From Salinicoccus luteus DSM 17002 (GTDB lineage: Bacteria > Bacillota > Bacilli > Staphylococcales > Salinicoccaceae): a DNA stretch of 64,000 bases. The stretch is from NCBI RefSeq assembly GCF_000712035.1, contig NZ_JONV01000007.1, positions 1 to 64,000 on the forward strand, read 5' to 3'. Shown here one piece after another: positions 1 to 9,428 of this stretch (its first letter is position 1; each line of letters begins with the position of its first letter). The notes beneath the pieces were generated by a model that saw nothing but the letters and a program-made list of their open reading frames with translations, was not told the origin of the DNA and ran no database searches. The position numbers and the translations under genes were made by a program.

Positions 1-239
<239 letters not shown>

Positions 240-371
240 TTGGAAGTTCTCTGACTCCGTTGCGGTTTTACTTGTCGCCCAAGTTGAATGCCGAAGCATT
301 CGTTTTTTTCGGAATTAACGTTGACATATTGTCATTCAGTTTTCAATGTTCTTAATTGATATAAAAGTTAA
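240..371 (-). other. 16S rRNA leader region with a small hairpin
   Basis: This spacer between tRNA-Gly and 16S holds no good promoter that I can see. It contains a six-base-pair hairpin with a TTCG tetraloop on the minus strand (286-301) and an AT-rich stretch typical of pre-16S leader sequence. The simplest reading is that the 16S gene is transcribed through from the tRNA promoters upstream. Confidence 0.55.
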
Positions 372-445
372 TGGAGCGGGTGATCGGAATCGAACCGACA
401 ACATCAGCTTGGAAGGCTGAGGTTATGCCATTTAACTACACCCGC
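372..445 (-). tRNA. tRNA-Gly (anticodon TCC)
   Basis: A complete cloverleaf reads on the minus strand starting GCGGGTG and ending with an encoded CCA (complement at 372-374). The anticodon loop CTTCCAA gives anticodon TCC. The T-arm GGTTCGATTCC is intact. It is the tRNA nearest to the 16S gene and probably part of the same transcript. Confidence 0.95.
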
Positions 446-479
446 AGGTTATAATTGATTTATTAAAAATAAGTAATGA

Positions 480-565
<86 letters not shown>

Positions 566-591
566 ATGTTATGTTTTTAGCGACAAAATTC

Positions 592-620
592 ATTATACAT
601 TTTGCTGTATTGATTGTCAA
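592..620 (-). promoter_or_regulatory. sigma-A promoter P3 for tRNA-Leu/tRNA-Gly/rRNA
   Basis: On the minus strand a consensus -35 TTGACA (615-620) is separated by exactly 17 bp from a consensus -10 TATAAT (592-597). The spacer ends in TG. The first bases after the -10 read GAATTTTGTCGCT, shared in part with the tandem promoter upstream. This is as strong a promoter as the consensus allows, fitting a stable-RNA operon. Confidence 0.88.
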
Positions 621-665
621 TAACTTTTTTTCGCTCTTTCATGTCTCGTTTGAGCGACAAAGACT

Positions 666-694
666 ATTATATACTCTGTAGTATTTCAAGTCAA
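666..694 (-). promoter_or_regulatory. sigma-A promoter P2, tandem to P3
   Basis: Minus strand -35 TTGACT (689-694), 17 bp spacer, -10 TATAAT (666-671). Like the next promoter downstream it is followed by TTTGTCGCT four bases after the -10, so the initial transcribed sequence looks duplicated. It sits between tRNA-Glu and tRNA-Leu and would boost transcription of the rRNA operon. Confidence 0.82.
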
Positions 695-718
695 TACTTT
701 CGCTAAAATTTTTAAAAG

Positions 719-790
719 TGACCCGTACGGGATTCGAACCCGTGTTACCGCCGTGAAAGGGCGGTGTCTTAACCACTTGACCAACGGGCC
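719..790 (-). tRNA. tRNA-Glu (anticodon TTC)
   Basis: A 72-nucleotide tRNA begins GGCCCGT and ends ACGGGTCA, with anticodon loop CTTTCAC (anticodon TTC). The T-loop GGTTCGAATCC is intact; CCA is not encoded. It is the first tRNA of the cluster and has its own promoter upstream. Confidence 0.95.
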
Positions 791-813
791 ATTGGAATAA
801 TGCAACGATATTT

Positions 814-842
814 ATAATAAAGGGTTACAGCTTTAAAGTCAA
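814..842 (-). promoter_or_regulatory. sigma-A promoter P1 for tRNA-Glu
   Basis: Minus strand -35 TTGACT (837-842), 17 bp spacer, -10 TATTAT (814-819), ending 23 bp before the tRNA-Glu 5' end. No terminator is obvious after tRNA-Glu, so this promoter may also feed the downstream tRNAs and 16S. From 843 to the katA control region at about 1050 I see nothing else. Confidence 0.8.
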
Positions 843-1076
843 TACGTTTTTAATATATTCTTTACAAAAAATTAATGTGATCTGATTTCTCCTGATTCTG
901 AACGAGTTTCTTCATATATAGGCAGATGCAATGCTCCTCCACTTTCCTGTTCCTTACATTAAGTCCAGGCATCCTCTTGTGCAGAACGCTTTGTATTTTG
1001 TAACCTCATACACCTTTTTTTCAAATTATTCTAGGGGTTTTCTATTGTTTTCTGAGTTTATTGTGTTAATATTTAT

Positions 1077-1091
1077 TTATAATCATTCTAA
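1077..1091 (+). promoter_or_regulatory. PerR box over the katA -10 region
   Basis: The 15-mer TTATAATCATTCTAA matches the Bacillus/Staphylococcus PerR consensus TTATAATNATTATAA at all but one defined position. It overlaps a TATAAT -10 element (1078-1083), where a bound repressor would block RNA polymerase. The -35 is weak. This predicts peroxide-inducible, PerR-controlled katA as in staphylococci; the regulation is inferred. Confidence 0.8.
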
Positions 1092-1128
1092 ACAAGGATT
1101 ATAAATAACTTCTTGGAGGGAATTATCA

Positions 1129-2685
1129 ATGGATTTCGAAAACAAGAACAATATGCCTGGAGACGCCCGTACTGGCGGCGGTACACATCCTAGGGAGCAA
1201 GGTGAAAATCAGCCGAGCGATCGTCTGACCACTCTATTTGGTGCACCAGTAGGTGACCGTGAAAATTCAATGACAGCTGGACCGCGTGGACCGATGGTCA
1301 TGCAGGATCCCTACTTCCTTGAACAGATGGGGCATTTCGACCGTGAGGTCATCCCGGAAAGACGTATGCACGCAAAAGGTTCAGGTGCTTACGGTACATT
1401 CACTGTAACAAATGATATCACTAAATATACGAAAGCCAAAATCTTCAGCGAAGTTGGAAAACAGACTGAAATGTTCGCGCGCTTCTCTACTGTAGCTGGT
1501 GAGCGTGGGGCGGCGGATGCTGAACGTGATATCCGTGGTTTCGCCCTCAAGTTCTATACTGAAGAAGGCAACTGGGATCTCGTCGGTAATAATACGCCTG
1601 TATTCTTCTTCCGTGACCCTAAGCTCTTCGCAAGCTTGAACCACGTCGTCAAACGTGACCCTAGAACAAACATGCACAATGCTGAAAGCAACTGGGATTT
1701 CTGGACACTGCTTCCTGAAGCACTGCACCAGGTGACGATCCTCATGACTGACCGGGGTATTCCAAAAGGCTACAGGAACATGCACGGTTTCGGTTCACAC
1801 ACATACAGCATGGTCAATGCAGACAATGAACGTGTATGGGTCAAATTCCACTTCAGAACTCAGCAGGGCATCGAGAACCTGACAGCTGATGAAGCTGAAG
1901 AAGTGATTGCGAAAGACCGCGAGTCTTCCCAAAGGGACCTATACAACGCAATTGAAGAAGGCAACTTCCCTAAATGGAAGCTATACATCCAGGTGATGAC
2001 TGAAGAACAGGCGAAGAACCACTACCACAACCCGTTCGATCTGACGAAAGTATGGTACAAAGACGAATTCCCACTCATTCCTGTTGGTGAGTTCGAACTC
2101 AACCGCAACCCTGAAAACTACTTCGCTGAAGTTGAACAGGCTGCATTTGCTCCGACAAACATCGTTCCAGGTATCGGCTTCTCACCTGACAAGATGCTTC
2201 AGGGTCGTCTGTTCTCCTATGGAGATACTCAACGCTACCGTCTGGGTGCAAACCACCATCAGATTCCGGTAAACTCTCCGAAAGCGGCATCCAACGTATG
2301 TCCATTCAGCCGTGACGGTGCAATGAGAGTCGACGGCAACCTTGGCGGCCATACGAACTACTATCCAAACAGCTTTGATCATTACAAAGATGATGCCAAC
2401 GCTAAACAGCCGGCGCTGGAAATGGAGGGTCTCGTCTACGAGCACAACTTCCGTGATGATGACGACCAGTACTATGAGCAGCCAGGAAAACTCTTTAACC
2501 TCCAGTCAGACGAAATGAAACAGCGCATCTTCGAAAATACAGCAAATGAAATGCAAGGTGTTTCAGATCGCGTAAAACACCGTCATATCAGAAACTGCTA
2601 CAAAGCAGATCCTGCATACGGCAGAGGTGTTGCCAATGCAATGGGCATCAACATCGACGATGTTGATATGGAATCAAACGAGTAA
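1129..2685 (+). CDS. katA: Monofunctional haem catalase
   Basis: KatA breaks hydrogen peroxide into water and oxygen in the cytoplasm. At 518 residues it is a small-subunit catalase. The catalytic His81 lies in RRMHAKG, Asn154 in VGNNTPVFF and the haem-ligand Tyr364 in [11 protein letters not shown]; the spacing H81-N154-Y364 equals that of bovine catalase (75-148-358). The ATG follows the ribosome site TTGGAGGG. Expression is probably controlled by the PerR box overlapping its promoter. A strong hairpin terminator follows. It stands alone, next to a stable-RNA operon read in the other direction. Confidence 0.97.
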   Translation: MDFENKNNMPGDARTGGGTHPREQGENQPSDRLTTLFGAPVGDRENSMTAGPRGPMVMQDPYFLEQMGHFDREVIPERRMHAKGSGAYGTFTVTNDITKYTKAKIFSEVGKQTEMFARFSTVAGERGAADAERDIRGFALKFYTEEGNWDLVGNNTPVFFFRDPKLFASLNHVVKRDPRTNMHNAESNWDFWTLLPEALHQVTILMTDRGIPKGYRNMHGFGSHTYSMVNADNERVWVKFHFRTQQGIENLTADEAEEVIAKDRESSQRDLYNAIEEGNFPKWKLYIQVMTEEQAKNHYHNPFDLTKVWYKDEFPLIPVGEFELNRNPENYFAEVEQAAFAPTNIVPGIGFSPDKMLQGRLFSYGDTQRYRLGANHHQIPVNSPKAASNVCPFSRDGAMRVDGNLGGHTNYYPNSFDHYKDDANAKQPALEMEGLVYEHNFRDDDDQYYEQPGKLFNLQSDEMKQRIFENTANEMQGVSDRVKHRHIRNCYKADPAYGRGVANAMGINIDDVDMESNE

Positions 2686-2694
2686 TCAATAAAT

Positions 2695-2731
2695 AAAATC
2701 CCTACCGGTTATGAACCGGTAGGGATTTTTC
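2695..2731. terminator. Bidirectional terminator between katA and tex
   Basis: A perfect stem AAATCCCTACCGGTT / AACCGGTAGGGATTT with an ATG-rich loop is flanked by A and T runs, so it can end transcripts from katA and from the convergent tex gene. Confidence 0.9.
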
Positions 2732-4866
2732 TATTTCATGCTCAATGATATCCTGCCTTTACTTTTGTCCACATCCAATACAGTCACATCTACAATATCG
2801 CCGACATTGACGACCTCCATCGGATGCTTGATGAACTTGTTGGTCATTTTTGAAATATGGACCAAGCCATCCTGCTTTACGCCGATATCGACAAATGCGC
2901 CGAAATCCGTCACGTTGCGGACAGTTCCGGAAAGCTTCATGCCTTCCTTCAGATCTTCGAGTTTAAGGACATCGGATTTCAGCATAGGCACTTCATAATC
3001 ATCCCGGATATCCCGTGTCGGCGCCTTCAGGCTGTCTATGATGTCGGACAATGTCGGCACACCTATGCCAAGACTTTCCGCTGTCCGTTCCAGATCCAGT
3101 TTCCGCACCGCTTCCGCGAGCTCCGGTGTGCCGATATCGGTCTGATTCATTCCAATAAGACCGAGCAACCGGTATGTCTCTTCATACCGCTCCGGATGTA
3201 TCGGTGTCCGGTCAAGCGGCTCCTTCCCTTCCGGAAGGCGCAGGAAGCCGACACATTGCTCATATGTCTTTTCACCAAGACGCGGTACCTTCTTTATTTC
3301 CTCACGTGTTTTGAACCCCTTGTTTTCCTCCCGGTATTTCACGATATTTCTGCTTATCGTTGATGACAGGCCTGCCACATGCTGAAGCAGGATATGGGAA
3401 GCAGTATTCACATTGACCCCCACCTGGTTCACCGATGTCTCAACAACGAAATCCAGGGATTCATTGAGAAACTTCTGATTCACGTCATGCTGGTACTGTC
3501 CGATGCCGATTGCTTTCGGATCGATTTTGACAAGTTCACTCAGGGGATCCTGAACCCTTCTCGCAATGGAGACCGCACTGCGTTCCTCCACATTGAAGTC
3601 AGGGAATTCCTCCCTTGCCACATCCGATGCGGAATAGACACTGGCGCCCGCTTCATTGACAATAATGAATTGGACATCAAGATTCTTGTCTTTGACAACC
3701 TCACTGATGAACAGTTCCGTCTCGCGTGAGGCGGTGCCATTTCCAATCGCAAGGAGTGTGACCCCATAGTTTTTTATGATGTCCATGATCTTTTTCTGTG
3801 CCTGATCCTTTTTGGCCTGCGGTGGGTGGGGATAGATGACCCCCTTGTCCAGGAACTGTCCCGCTTCATCGATTACGGCAAGTTTGCAGCCCGTTCTGAA
3901 TGCCGGATCGACACCCAGGATAACGTGTCCTTTCAGGGGCGGCTGCAGAAGCAGTCTCTTCAGGTTCTCCTCGAATATATGCACCGCATGCTTCTCGCTT
4001 TCTTGCGTCAGGTTCTGGCGTACTTCCCTCTCTATGGACGGCACAATGAGCCTTTTCAGCCCATCTTCTATCGCCGCCTCAATATAGTTCCGGGTAGTTG
4101 AGCCTTTTTTGAGCACCTGGTTGATGATATACCTTTTGAACCTGTCGTTGTCGTAGTCGAATTTGACGGCGAGTACACCGAGGCTCTCCCCGCGATTGAT
4201 TGCGAGGACCCTGTGCGGGACGATTCTATCGATAGGTTCACTGTAGGAATAGTACATCTCAAAGACACCGTTCGGGTCGTCCGCCCTCTTCTTTTTAGTT
4301 GTGGTAAGGTCTGCCGTCTCCCTGAACACCTTCAGTATATATATCCGGTATTTTGGGTTGTCTGAAACCTCTTCTGCAATGATATCCTGGGCACCGCTGA
4401 GGGCTTCTTCAACCGTCTTCACCTCATCGGTAATGTAGTTTTTCGCGAGAACTTCGATTTCATCCACTTGTTGTTCAAGGATTCTCTCTGCCAACCCTTC
4501 GAGCCCTTTCCTTTTCGCCTCGGTCGCCCGTGTCTTCTTCTTCTGCTTGAATGGCCTGTACAGGTCCTCCACCCTATTGAGCACCGTCTGCTTCTGGATG
4601 TCCCGCCGGAGTTCCTCAGTCATCAGCCCCTGTTCCTCGATCCGCCGGATCACTTCAATCTTCCTTTTTTCAAGGCTTTGCAGATAGGAAAATTGGTCGT
4701 ATATGGACTTTATTTCCAACTCGTCCATTCCACCCGTCATCTCTTTTCTATAGCGTGCAATAAAAGGGACCGTATTTCCCTCTTCAAGGAGGCCCAATAC
4801 ACTCCTGATGTATTTTTCCGGCTTGGCTACCGTATTCCCAAGCTCTTTAATCAGCACTTCGTTCAT
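2731..4866 (-). CDS. tex: Tex-family S1 RNA-binding protein
   Basis: A 711-residue protein of the Tex (toxin expression/transcription accessory) family. It has the N-terminal helical Tex region, a YqgF/RNase H-like middle part (VILGVDPAFRTGC near 318-330), helix-hairpin-helix repeats around 490-550 and a C-terminal S1 domain (about 640-709, GTVRNVTDFGAFVDIG). Tex proteins bind nucleic acid and associate with transcription; the precise role is unclear. It lies directly downstream of sigB as in staphylococci. The ATG follows AGGAGAG. A weak terminator separates it from sigB. Confidence 0.93.
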   Translation of the reverse strand: MNEVLIKELGNTVAKPEKYIRSVLGLLEEGNTVPFIARYRKEMTGGMDELEIKSIYDQFSYLQSLEKRKIEVIRRIEEQGLMTEELRRDIQKQTVLNRVEDLYRPFKQKKKTRATEAKRKGLEGLAERILEQQVDEIEVLAKNYITDEVKTVEEALSGAQDIIAEEVSDNPKYRIYILKVFRETADLTTTKKKRADDPNGVFEMYYSYSEPIDRIVPHRVLAINRGESLGVLAVKFDYDNDRFKRYIINQVLKKGSTTRNYIEAAIEDGLKRLIVPSIEREVRQNLTQESEKHAVHIFEENLKRLLLQPPLKGHVILGVDPAFRTGCKLAVIDEAGQFLDKGVIYPHPPQAKKDQAQKKIMDIIKNYGVTLLAIGNGTASRETELFISEVVKDKNLDVQFIIVNEAGASVYSASDVAREEFPDFNVEERSAVSIARRVQDPLSELVKIDPKAIGIGQYQHDVNQKFLNESLDFVVETSVNQVGVNVNTASHILLQHVAGLSSTISRNIVKYREENKGFKTREEIKKVPRLGEKTYEQCVGFLRLPEGKEPLDRTPIHPERYEETYRLLGLIGMNQTDIGTPELAEAVRKLDLERTAESLGIGVPTLSDIIDSLKAPTRDIRDDYEVPMLKSDVLKLEDLKEGMKLSGTVRNVTDFGAFVDIGVKQDGLVHISKMTNKFIKHPMEVVNVGDIVDVTVLDVDKSKGRISLSMK

Positions 4867-4920
4867 CTAATCTCTCCTAGTTGCTTTGTTGTAAGATAAA
4901 TTTGGCATATCCATTATAAC

Positions 4921-4950
4921 ATTAAAGACCCCACCCTTAGGGTGAGGTCC
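4921..4950 (-). terminator. Terminator after sigB
   Basis: A ten-base-pair stem (GACCTCACCC / GGGTGGGGTC, one G-U pair, TAA loop) follows the sigB stop codon, with a short T-rich tail (TTTAAT). The T tract is short, so read-through into tex is possible. Confidence 0.6.
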
Positions 4951-4957
4951 GGTTTGG

Positions 4958-5734
4958 CTATTCTTTTTCACTTACTGCCTGGCGCAGTTTGTTAATGGCG
5001 GTCCGTTGCAGCCTGGAGACATGCATCTGACTCAATCCGACACGTTCCCCCGTTTCTTTCTGGCTTAGGCCTTCCATGAAAGTGAACTGGATGATTTCCC
5101 TTTCCCTTTCGGAAAGGATTGGAAGGACCTTTTCAAGAATGAGGCGCTTTTCTGATAGATCATAGTTGTCATCCGACTGTCCCATCACATCAAGAAGAGT
5201 GACTGTGGACCCGTCTTTATCCGCTTCGATGGAATGGTCTACACTGAGCGCATTATAACTCTGTCCCATCTCCATCGCCTCGAGCACATCCTCTTCGGAA
5301 ACATTGAGATGCTCGGCGATTTCACTGATCTGTGGCGAACGTTCCAGCCGGTTGGTCAATTCGTCATTGGCATTTTTGATCTTCGGGCCAATCTCCTTGA
5401 TCCGTCTCGGCACATGGACGCTCCATGTCTTGTCCCTCAGATACCGCTTGATTTCACCTACAACAGTCGGTACGAGAAATGCCTCGAACCTTCTGTCAAA
5501 GGACGGATCGAAACGTTTGATTGCACCGAGCAGTCCGACCATGCCCACCTGCACAAGATCCTCATGGTGGCTCTGGCCTTTTGAATATCTGTATGCAAGT
5601 GATTCGATCAGCTTCTGATAATGTTCGACGAGCCGCGCCTGTGCGTTCGGGTCTTCCTCTTCCTGATGACTGCGGATCAGTGCATTGATATCTTCAGCTG
5701 TAAGTCCTCTATCGATTGACGATTGTCTCTCCAT
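4958..5734 (-). CDS. sigB: RNA polymerase sigma factor SigB
   Basis: General-stress sigma factor of the sigma-70 group 3 (258 residues). Region 2 is visible ([26 protein letters not shown], broken here as two parts, with the core-binding [18 protein letters not shown]), followed by regions 3 and 4 with the helix-turn-helix [19 protein letters not shown] near the C-terminus. It is the last gene of rsbU-rsbV-rsbW-sigB, overlapping rsbW by 26 bp, which suggests translational coupling. Its activity would be held by the anti-sigma factor RsbW. Confidence 0.97.
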   Translation of the reverse strand: MERQSSIDRGLTAEDINALIRSHQEEEDPNAQARLVEHYQKLIESLAYRYSKGQSHHEDLVQVGMVGLLGAIKRFDPSFDRRFEAFLVPTVVGEIKRYLRDKTWSVHVPRRIKEIGPKIKNANDELTNRLERSPQISEIAEHLNVSEEDVLEAMEMGQSYNALSVDHSIEADKDGSTVTLLDVMGQSDDNYDLSEKRLILEKVLPILSEREREIIQFTFMEGLSQKETGERVGLSQMHVSRLQRTAINKLRQAVSEKE

Positions 5735-6185
5735 TCAAATGCACCTGACTTTCATTAATAAACTTCGTCATACTGATCGTGACACCAGGGTCTTTTTTAA
5801 GATAGACTTCATCCATTAATGTTTCAATCAAGAATAGGCCCAAACCTCCTTCTCTCAAGTAGTTCACATTATCATCTTCTGAATAGGGGCCGAGCTCTTC
5901 CTTGACTTCTTCATAGTTGAAACTTTGACCATGATCTGCCACGATGATTTCAACTTTATTGCTGTAGATTGCAAAGCCGATCAGCACTTCTCCTGTTTCG
6001 TCGTCCCCGTATGCGTGCTTGACGGCGTTTGTGACCGCTTCCGATACAGCAATCTTCGAGTCTTCTATCTGATCGTAACTCGCGCCCGCTCTCGATAGAA
6101 CGCCAGAAAGGGTCAATCTTATCAATCCAACGTATTCTGCACTGGATGGAAACTTCATTTCAATATAATCATACTGCTGTGGCAT
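5709..6185 (-). CDS. rsbW: Anti-sigma-B factor, serine kinase RsbW
   Basis: RsbW binds and inhibits SigB and phosphorylates RsbV. The 158-residue protein carries GHKL/HATPase motifs: the N box [11 protein letters not shown] and the G1/G2 boxes VADHGQSF and [14 protein letters not shown]. The start is taken at 6185 ([10 protein letters not shown]) because GGAGG lies about eight bases upstream; a longer reading frame back to 6209 lacks a ribosome site. Only one base separates it from the rsbV stop. Confidence 0.95.
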   Translation of the reverse strand: MPQQYDYIEMKFPSSAEYVGLIRLTLSGVLSRAGASYDQIEDSKIAVSEAVTNAVKHAYGDDETGEVLIGFAIYSNKVEIIVADHGQSFNYEEVKEELGPYSEDDNVNYLREGGLGLFLIETLMDEVYLKKDPGVTISMTKFINESQVHLNGETIVNR

Positions 6186-6186
6186 T

Positions 6187-6513
6187 CTATTCAACCTCCG
6201 AAGCTTCATTGATATGCATCAGGTCTCTGAGTCCCGTGATTTCGAACAGTCTGAGAATCCTTTTGGACACTCCTGTCACATACATCTCCCTATCATGCTG
6301 ATTGAGGTCTTTCAATGTACCGACAAAGATCCCCAAGCCCGTAGAATCCATATAGCTCACATCTGTCAGATCTATTCTTATGTCATGACTCCCTGATTGG
6401 CGGATCGGTTCCAGGACCTTCTGCAGTTCAGGCGCCGTATAGACATCAAGTTCTCCTTCAAGTACTACTACGAATTCCTGTTCCTTCTCCGTTGTATCGA
6501 TATTAATGTTCAT
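6187..6513 (-). CDS. rsbV: Anti-anti-sigma factor RsbV
   Basis: A 108-residue STAS-domain protein. The phosphorylation site motif MDSTGLGIF places the regulatory serine at Ser57. Unphosphorylated RsbV displaces SigB from RsbW; the phosphatase RsbU reactivates it. A sigma-B type promoter lies about 50 bp upstream, so rsbV-rsbW-sigB should be autoregulated. Confidence 0.96.
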   Translation of the reverse strand: MNINIDTTEKEQEFVVVLEGELDVYTAPELQKVLEPIRQSGSHDIRIDLTDVSYMDSTGLGIFVGTLKDLNQHDREMYVTGVSKRILRLFEITGLRDLMHINEASEVE

Positions 6514-6560
6514 AACAGACTACACTCCCATTCAACTTGTATACATAAATCCTTTGGATT

Positions 6561-6585
6561 TTACCCGTTCATGTTTGGAATAAAC
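6561..6585 (-). promoter_or_regulatory. Sigma-B promoter upstream of rsbV
   Basis: Minus strand -35 GTTTAT (6580-6585), 13 bp spacer, -10 GGGTAA (6561-6566), each one base off the sigma-B consensus GTTTAA / GGGTAT. Its location between rsbU and rsbV is where the SigB-dependent autoregulatory promoter is known in staphylococci. Confidence 0.78.
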
Positions 6586-6594
6586 ATGATTTCT

Positions 6595-7611
6595 TCAATT
6601 TTTATTGTTTTTTAATATGAAAAGGGTCAAATCATCCTTCTTATGCGGGTTTTGAATGCGCATCAGTGATTCGTAAATGTACTGGACGATATCCTGTGGA
6701 TGATAGTCCTTCACCTGACGGATCATATCTTTGACATCTTCGAAGTCAATGAACGTATCATCGTGTTTCCTGAGTTCGGTCACACCATCAGTGAAGACGA
6801 TGATCATATCCTTCGGCCCCATTTTGGTTTCCTTCTGCTCATAGCGGGCATGTTCCTTTACACCCAGGACGACACCCTTGGCATCTATCTCTTCGAACTC
6901 ATCCTCTTCGTAGCGATAGATGAGTGCCGGCTCGTGGCCAGCCGACGAATAGTAGAGAAGATCCGTATTATGGTCGTACAGGCCATAGAACATCGTGACG
7001 AACATATTCTGGTTCACGTTTTTCTCGACCACCCTGTTCAGCTTTCTCAAGCTGTCGCTCGGCAGCTGGGAATAGCCGTAGGAATCCATGCCGAACTTGA
7101 TCATGCTCATCGCAATTGCTGCCGGTATCCCTTTGCCGATGACATCCGCCACAGCAAAACTGAGCATGCCGTCCTTATGGTCTATGATGTTGAAGTAGTC
7201 TCCGCTCACCTTTCTTGCCGGTACACTGATGGCGCCGAGTTCCATCGTTTCGAAGGTGGGGATTTCAGTTTTGAGCATCGTTTCCTGCAGACTGGATGCA
7301 ACATCCATCTCCTTGTCATGGATTTCAAGCTTGTTCATCATGGATTTATAGTCCCTGTATGTAAAGCCGAAAGAAATGATCACTTCCTGCAGTATATCCA
7401 ATGACTTCTTCATGAGTGCTGCATCATCGATGCCCATGTCATCGAGCAGTTCGATATGGAGTGACACGATCTCCTCCGGAGAAGCATCCATTTCGATGAC
7501 TTCTTCACTGAAGGTCTGGCACTGGTCTATTGCGTCACCCTGTTCTTCTCCATACAGGTACAGTTCGATGATATCCCTGTAGTTGCTAACAATATTATCA
7601 ATATATGTCAT
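6595..7611 (-). CDS. rsbU: Serine phosphatase RsbU
   Basis: PP2C-type phosphatase that dephosphorylates RsbV-P and so turns on SigB. The N-terminal helical RsbU_N domain (about 1-95) precedes the SpoIIE/PP2C domain with GDYFNIIDHKDGMLSFAVADVIGKG and FTDGVTEL (metal-binding aspartates). The start MTYIDNIVSN at 7611 follows GAGGTGA; the frame is open further to 7650 without a ribosome site. 338 residues, close to the staphylococcal 333. No RsbR/RsbS/RsbT stressosome genes are next to it, as in staphylococci. Confidence 0.95.
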   Translation of the reverse strand: MTYIDNIVSNYRDIIELYLYGEEQGDAIDQCQTFSEEVIEMDASPEEIVSLHIELLDDMGIDDAALMKKSLDILQEVIISFGFTYRDYKSMMNKLEIHDKEMDVASSLQETMLKTEIPTFETMELGAISVPARKVSGDYFNIIDHKDGMLSFAVADVIGKGIPAAIAMSMIKFGMDSYGYSQLPSDSLRKLNRVVEKNVNQNMFVTMFYGLYDHNTDLLYYSSAGHEPALIYRYEEDEFEEIDAKGVVLGVKEHARYEQKETKMGPKDMIIVFTDGVTELRKHDDTFIDFEDVKDMIRQVKDYHPQDIVQYIYESLMRIQNPHKKDDLTLFILKNNKN

Positions 7612-7657
7612 GTTCGTCACCTCATACTGAAAAAAGACTTTTGCGTACAAAAGTCCA

Positions 7658-8029
7658 TCAGGATTTAGATTGCGATTTCTTGGATTTGGACGGCATGAGA
7701 TCCAGGCTGATCATCAGTGCCTTATCCACTTCCTTCATCTTATCTTCGTTCAAATATGTAAGCTTTTCCCTTAGTCTTTTCTTGTCCACTGTGCGTATCT
7801 GCTCCAGAAGAATGACCGAGTCCTTGTCCAGATTGTATGTATCCTTCGAAATTTCCACGTGCGTCGGTATCTTCGCCTTATTGATCCTGCCGGTGATGGC
7901 GGCAACGATCACTGTTGGACTGTGATAGTTGCCGACATTGTTCTGTATAATGACTACCGGCCGCTTGCCTCCCTGCTCTGAACCTTGCACTGGTGATAGG
8001 TCCGCAAGATATACTTCTCCTCTTTTCAT
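7658..8029 (-). CDS. mazF: Endoribonuclease toxin MazF
   Basis: Toxin of the MazEF type II toxin-antitoxin pair, an mRNA-cleaving ribonuclease. The 123 residues begin with the family pattern [20 protein letters not shown] and contain RPVVIIQN and the IRTVDKKRL segment. The ATG directly follows the mazE stop codon, so the two are translationally coupled. The pair sits between alr and rsbU, its conserved place in staphylococci. Confidence 0.96.
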   Translation of the reverse strand: MKRGEVYLADLSPVQGSEQGGKRPVVIIQNNVGNYHSPTVIVAAITGRINKAKIPTHVEISKDTYNLDKDSVILLEQIRTVDKKRLREKLTYLNEDKMKEVDKALMISLDLMPSKSKKSQSKS

Positions 8030-8194
8030 CTATTCACCATCTTTACTATAAACGAGGAAATCTTCGTTGCACTGCCACGCTTCACACTCTAGGTCGTGAT
8101 TTTCGGACGCGATCGAAAGATTAATCTCACTCATTTCTGTATATCCGTGTTCAAGAGAAAGCTCCATGCTGCTAAATAATGTCATATTCGTCAT
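8030..8194 (-). CDS. mazE: Antitoxin MazE
   Basis: A 54-residue ORF ending one base before mazF. Its middle and end (LEHGYTEMSEINLSIASEN, then LECEAWQCNEDFL) match the staphylococcal MazE pattern: a short ribbon-helix-helix N-terminus and an acidic Cys-containing tail that blocks MazF. The start at 8194 is used because GGGGAG lies about 12 bases upstream; a second ATG three codons later is possible. Confidence 0.9.
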   Translation of the reverse strand: MTNMTLFSSMELSLEHGYTEMSEINLSIASENHDLECEAWQCNEDFLVYSKDGE

Positions 8195-8233
8195 TACCAG
8201 ACCACTCCCCAGTCACATCGTTAAACTTATGAT

Positions 8234-8259
8234 AATGATAACATTTATAAATTATCATT
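8234..8259. promoter_or_regulatory. Perfect 8-bp inverted repeat between alr and mazE
   Basis: AATGATAA and TTATCATT flank a ten-base AT spacer. It lies 40 bp upstream of the mazE start and just after alr. There is no T tract, so it is more like an operator, perhaps for MazE/MazEF autoregulation, than a terminator. The binding protein is unknown. Confidence 0.45.
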
Positions 8260-8265
8260 ACTAGT

Positions 8266-9417
8266 TTATTTTAAAACTTCATTATTAACGGGCGCGGCAT
8301 CTTCTCCTTCATATATGCGCGGAAGCCGCCTCGAGAGCATGCAGAGGGATTCATACGGAATGGTGTCGGCATAGCTGCTGTAGGCCTCCATCGATTGCTC
8401 CGATGACCTGTCGCGGATGATGACATGCACCTTCTCCCCCGCCTGTACCCCATCCGGCACTTTGGTCATGATGTAGTCCATGCACACCTTGCCGATCACC
8501 GGACAGGAAGTTCCGTCAGCGAGCGCCACCCTGTAGCCTGTGCGTGCACGCAGGAAACCATCCGCATAGCCGATGGGCAGTGTGGCGACCCTGTCGCCCG
8601 CTTCAGCATCGTACTCAAGCCCGTAGCTCACACCTTCCCCTGATTCCAGCACATGGACATCCACCACCTTGGTCGTGAGCGCGACCGATGGCCTGAGATC
8701 GACGGATGAGATCTCACGGATGTAATCCGAAGGATAATAGCCGTAGAGGGAGATGCCGACACGGATGGCGTTGCAGTAGCCGTCATCGAGACGGAGTGCG
8801 CCTGCAGAGTTCTGTATATGGACAAACCTCGGCTTCCGCACTTTTGAAGTGATCGCTTTGAACCTGTCATACTCCCTGGCGTTCTGCCCGGAATCGATGT
8901 CCGCAGAACTGAAGTGGCTGTAGATGCCTTCATATACGAGATGATCAGAACCTTCGATCACATCGATCATCTGAGCGATCTCTTCCGGATCGGAAGTCCC
9001 GAGCCTATTCATGCCGCTGTTCACCTTGATATGGATCCACACTTCCTTGTCGTCCATATCCATGACATTCGACTGGGCCTCCCTGAGCCAGGCGAGATTC
9101 GGCGCCGTGATGGCCACGCGGTGCTGGATGGCCTTGTTGATATCTTCGGGATTGATCGGCCCGAGTACCAGTATCTTCTCCTTGATGCCGTGCATCCTCA
9201 GTTCGATTGCCTCATCCAATGTTGCGACTGCAAAGAACTCGGCGCCACGCGCCGAAAGATATTCGGCTACTGCTGTACTGCCGAGCCCATAGGCATTCGC
9301 CTTTATTACTGCAATGAACATCTTATCGGGATGCAGTTCTCTGATGGCCTGATAATTATGGTGTACCGCCTCCAGGTCGACTTCTACTATGGAATCTCTA
9401 TAATATTTTTCTGACAT
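8266..9417 (-). CDS. alr: Alanine racemase
   Basis: PLP enzyme that makes D-alanine for peptidoglycan and teichoic acids. The 383-residue protein has the PLP lysine Lys39 in AVIKANAYG, the catalytic tyrosine Tyr263 in GVSYGLEY and the second-domain motif IGKVCMDYIM. It follows acpS with an 11-bp gap and precedes mazEF, the order known in staphylococci. The C-terminus is slightly longer than average, with a short acidic tail. Confidence 0.97.
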   Translation of the reverse strand: MSEKYYRDSIVEVDLEAVHHNYQAIRELHPDKMFIAVIKANAYGLGSTAVAEYLSARGAEFFAVATLDEAIELRMHGIKEKILVLGPINPEDINKAIQHRVAITAPNLAWLREAQSNVMDMDDKEVWIHIKVNSGMNRLGTSDPEEIAQMIDVIEGSDHLVYEGIYSHFSSADIDSGQNAREYDRFKAITSKVRKPRFVHIQNSAGALRLDDGYCNAIRVGISLYGYYPSDYIREISSVDLRPSVALTTKVVDVHVLESGEGVSYGLEYDAEAGDRVATLPIGYADGFLRARTGYRVALADGTSCPVIGKVCMDYIMTKVPDGVQAGEKVHVIIRDRSSEQSMEAYSSYADTIPYESLCMLSRRLPRIYEGEDAAPVNNEVLK

Positions 9418-9428
9418 ATCCGTGCTCC

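Noticed and set aside
321-326. TTGACA on the plus strand in the 16S leader as a promoter
   Set aside because: It points away from the rRNA gene and has no -10 at 16-18 bp.
8230-8244. Fur/PerR box between alr and mazE
   Set aside because: TGATAAT is present but the second half site matches poorly (about 10 of 14 positions), unlike the sites at katA and the metal ATPase.
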